Source: Hyphomicrobiales bacterium
GTDB lineage: Bacteria; Pseudomonadota; Alphaproteobacteria; Rhizobiales; Rhizobiaceae
Assembly (NCBI GenBank): GCA_900469625.1
Contig: UBXV01000018.1
Coordinates: forward strand, 630 to 64,629
DNA: 64,000 nucleotides
Direction: 5' to 3'
Position numbers and translations under genes: made by a program. The notes below the pieces were generated by a model. It was not told where the DNA came from. It saw nothing but the letters and a program-made list of their open reading frames with translations, and ran no database searches. Below, piece by piece: positions 62,995 to 64,000 of the stretch (positions are counted from its first letter, which is position 1; each line of letters starts with the position of its first letter).

Positions 62995-63863
62995 AGTTTC
63001 TTCGCTATCTCGCACGCAATCCGGTGTCGCTGTTCGGTGTCGTGATCCTTTTGGCCTTCGTGCTCATCGCCGTCTTCGCGCCGGTGCTTGCGCCGCCGCA
63101 AAGCTTCCAGCTTTCGCCCTATGATACCCCACGCGCCGGCTTTCTGGCCACGCCGCAGCCGCCGTCGTCGGAGGCCGTCTTCGGCACCACGCAAGGCCAA
63201 TACGACATCTACTACGGCGTCGTCTGGGGCACGCGCACGGCGTTCAAGATCGGGCTCGGGGTCGTCGCTATCTCGGTCTTGATCGGCACCGTCATCGGTG
63301 CGGTCGCCGCCTATTATCGCGGGGTCGTCGAGGAAGTGCTGATGCGCATCGTCGACGTGTTCATGGCCGTGCCGTTCCTGATCGCGGCCATGGTGCTCAC
63401 AGCGCTGCTCGGCAAGGGCATCGTGCCGATCACCATCGCGCTCACCACATTCGGCTGGATGAGTTATGCCCGTATCGTCAGAAGCGAGATCCTGCGGATC
63501 CGCGAGATGGATTACATCCATGCGGCCCGCAGCTACGGCGCCAGCGATCTCCGGCTGATCGTGCTGCATATCCTGCCCAACGCCATGTTCCCGGTGCTGG
63601 TGCTGGCGACGATGGCAACCGGCTCCATGGTGCTGTCGGCCTCGGCGCTCAGCTTCCTCGGCGTGGGCACCGAAGAAGGTTATGCCGACTGGGGCCAGTT
63701 CATCGCCTATTCGCGCAACTGGATCGTCGGCCAGCCCGGCAATCCCTTCCAGTTCTGGTACACGCTGGCTTTCCCTGGCGCTGCCGTCTTCCTGTTCGTG
63801 CTGTCGTGGAACCTTGTGGGCGATGCGCTGCGCGACATGCTCGACCCCCGCCACGCCCACTGA
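62991..63863 (+). CDS. Peptide ABC transporter permease, DppC type
   Basis: The 290-residue protein starts MKFLRYLARNPVSLFGVVILLAFVLIAVFAPVLAPP (N-terminal OppC-type segment) and has the permease loop HAARSYGASDLRLIVLHILPNAMFPVLVLA followed by SASALSFLGVGTEEGYADWG, typical of DppC. ATG 62991 overlaps the DppB stop. A serine hydrolase gene follows 34 bp later. Confidence 0.93.
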   Translation: MKFLRYLARNPVSLFGVVILLAFVLIAVFAPVLAPPQSFQLSPYDTPRAGFLATPQPPSSEAVFGTTQGQYDIYYGVVWGTRTAFKIGLGVVAISVLIGTVIGAVAAYYRGVVEEVLMRIVDVFMAVPFLIAAMVLTALLGKGIVPITIALTTFGWMSYARIVRSEILRIREMDYIHAARSYGASDLRLIVLHILPNAMFPVLVLATMATGSMVLSASALSFLGVGTEEGYADWGQFIAYSRNWIVGQPGNPFQFWYTLAFPGAAVFLFVLSWNLVGDALRDMLDPRHAH

Positions 63864-63897
63864 GACCCAATCCCTTTAGATCAAAGGAGCATTTCCG

Positions 63898-64000
63898 ATG
63901 TCCTTACTATCTGCCGCCTCGATCCAGCTTTTCGAGGATCTGATCCGTCATGAGGTCGAAGACAAGGCGATCCCCTCGATCTCCTATGCCCTCGTCGACC
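63898..64000 (+). CDS. Start of a serine hydrolase (beta-lactamase-like), cut by the window
   Basis: Only the first 34 codons are visible. AAAGGAG (63883-63889 region) precedes ATG 63898. The residues IQLFEDLIRHEVEDKAIPSI followed by SYALVD resemble the N-terminal helix and first strand of class C beta-lactamase-like (S12) hydrolases, a family that includes D-aminopeptidases and esterases. The position right after the peptide-type importer genes supports a peptidase role. The product call is tentative because the SxxK motif lies outside the window. Confidence 0.5.
   Translation, partial: MSLLSAASIQLFEDLIRHEVEDKAIPSISYALVD

Overview
The window is high-GC alphaproteobacterial DNA, best matched to the Rhizobiaceae and in particular to an Ensifer/Sinorhizobium-type secondary replicon (pSymB-like chromid). 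The reasons are a complete minCDE operon preceded by a CtrA-type box (in S. meliloti minCDE lies on pSymB), dense solute-uptake and catabolic gene sets, each with its own LysR, GntR, AraC, MarR or SorC regulator, and rhizobial-style intergenic palindromes. No rRNA, tRNA, CRISPR, insertion sequence or replication origin was seen. Replicon and genus are inference.

Layout. 1-5.4 kb: a partial exported protein, then an AraC regulator, a TonB-dependent siderophore receptor and a siderophore-binding lipoprotein/periplasmic protein without its permease or ATPase, and a small exported protein. 5.6-8.7 kb: minC-minD-minE and an L-2-hydroxyglutarate-oxidase-like flavoprotein. 8.7-14.1 kb: MocR regulator divergent from a PaiB-like gene, acetyltransferase, Acg-like nitroreductase with a MarR regulator, LysR. 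14.3-17.4 kb: a divergent adenine-deaminase-like amidohydrolase with a YitT-type membrane protein, and a YciI protein. 17.5-20.3 kb: a soluble double-PAS chemoreceptor followed by an HD-GYP phosphodiesterase. 20.7-26.8 kb: LysR, MFS carrier and glycerate 2-kinase (tartrate/glycerate type), a Tat-exported hydrolase and an ATC-hydrolase-like protein.

26.9-38.9 kb is a catabolic island: GntR regulator, hydroxyacid dehydrogenase, two VOC proteins, an esterase/formamidase-like hydrolase, a DapA-type aldolase, a RidA protein of 2-aminomuconate-deaminase type, a RutE-like nitroreductase, an FAH-type hydrolase, an NMT1/THI5-type ABC importer and a GlcG protein. A GTATGCA element recurs in its promoters, so the island looks like one regulon for an amine-containing aromatic or heterocyclic compound.

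41.4-51.7 kb holds the most striking system: mtnK, mtnA, a transketolase split into two genes, and a RubisCO-like protein, packed almost without gaps, divergent from a ribose-type ABC importer, with a perfect 11-bp inverted repeat between the two units and a SorC regulator at the end. This reads as uptake and salvage of methylthioribose (or a related 5-deoxypentose) by a route that uses a RubisCO-like protein plus a transketolase in place of the standard mtnB/C/D steps.

51.8-55.4 kb: LysR, glutathione transferase, luciferase-like monooxygenase and flavin reductase. 55.4-64 kb: a D-threonine-aldolase/D-serine-dehydratase-like PLP enzyme, a dipeptide-type ABC importer arranged as two divergent blocks around a LysR gene, and the start of a serine hydrolase, together suggesting use of D-amino-acid-containing peptides.
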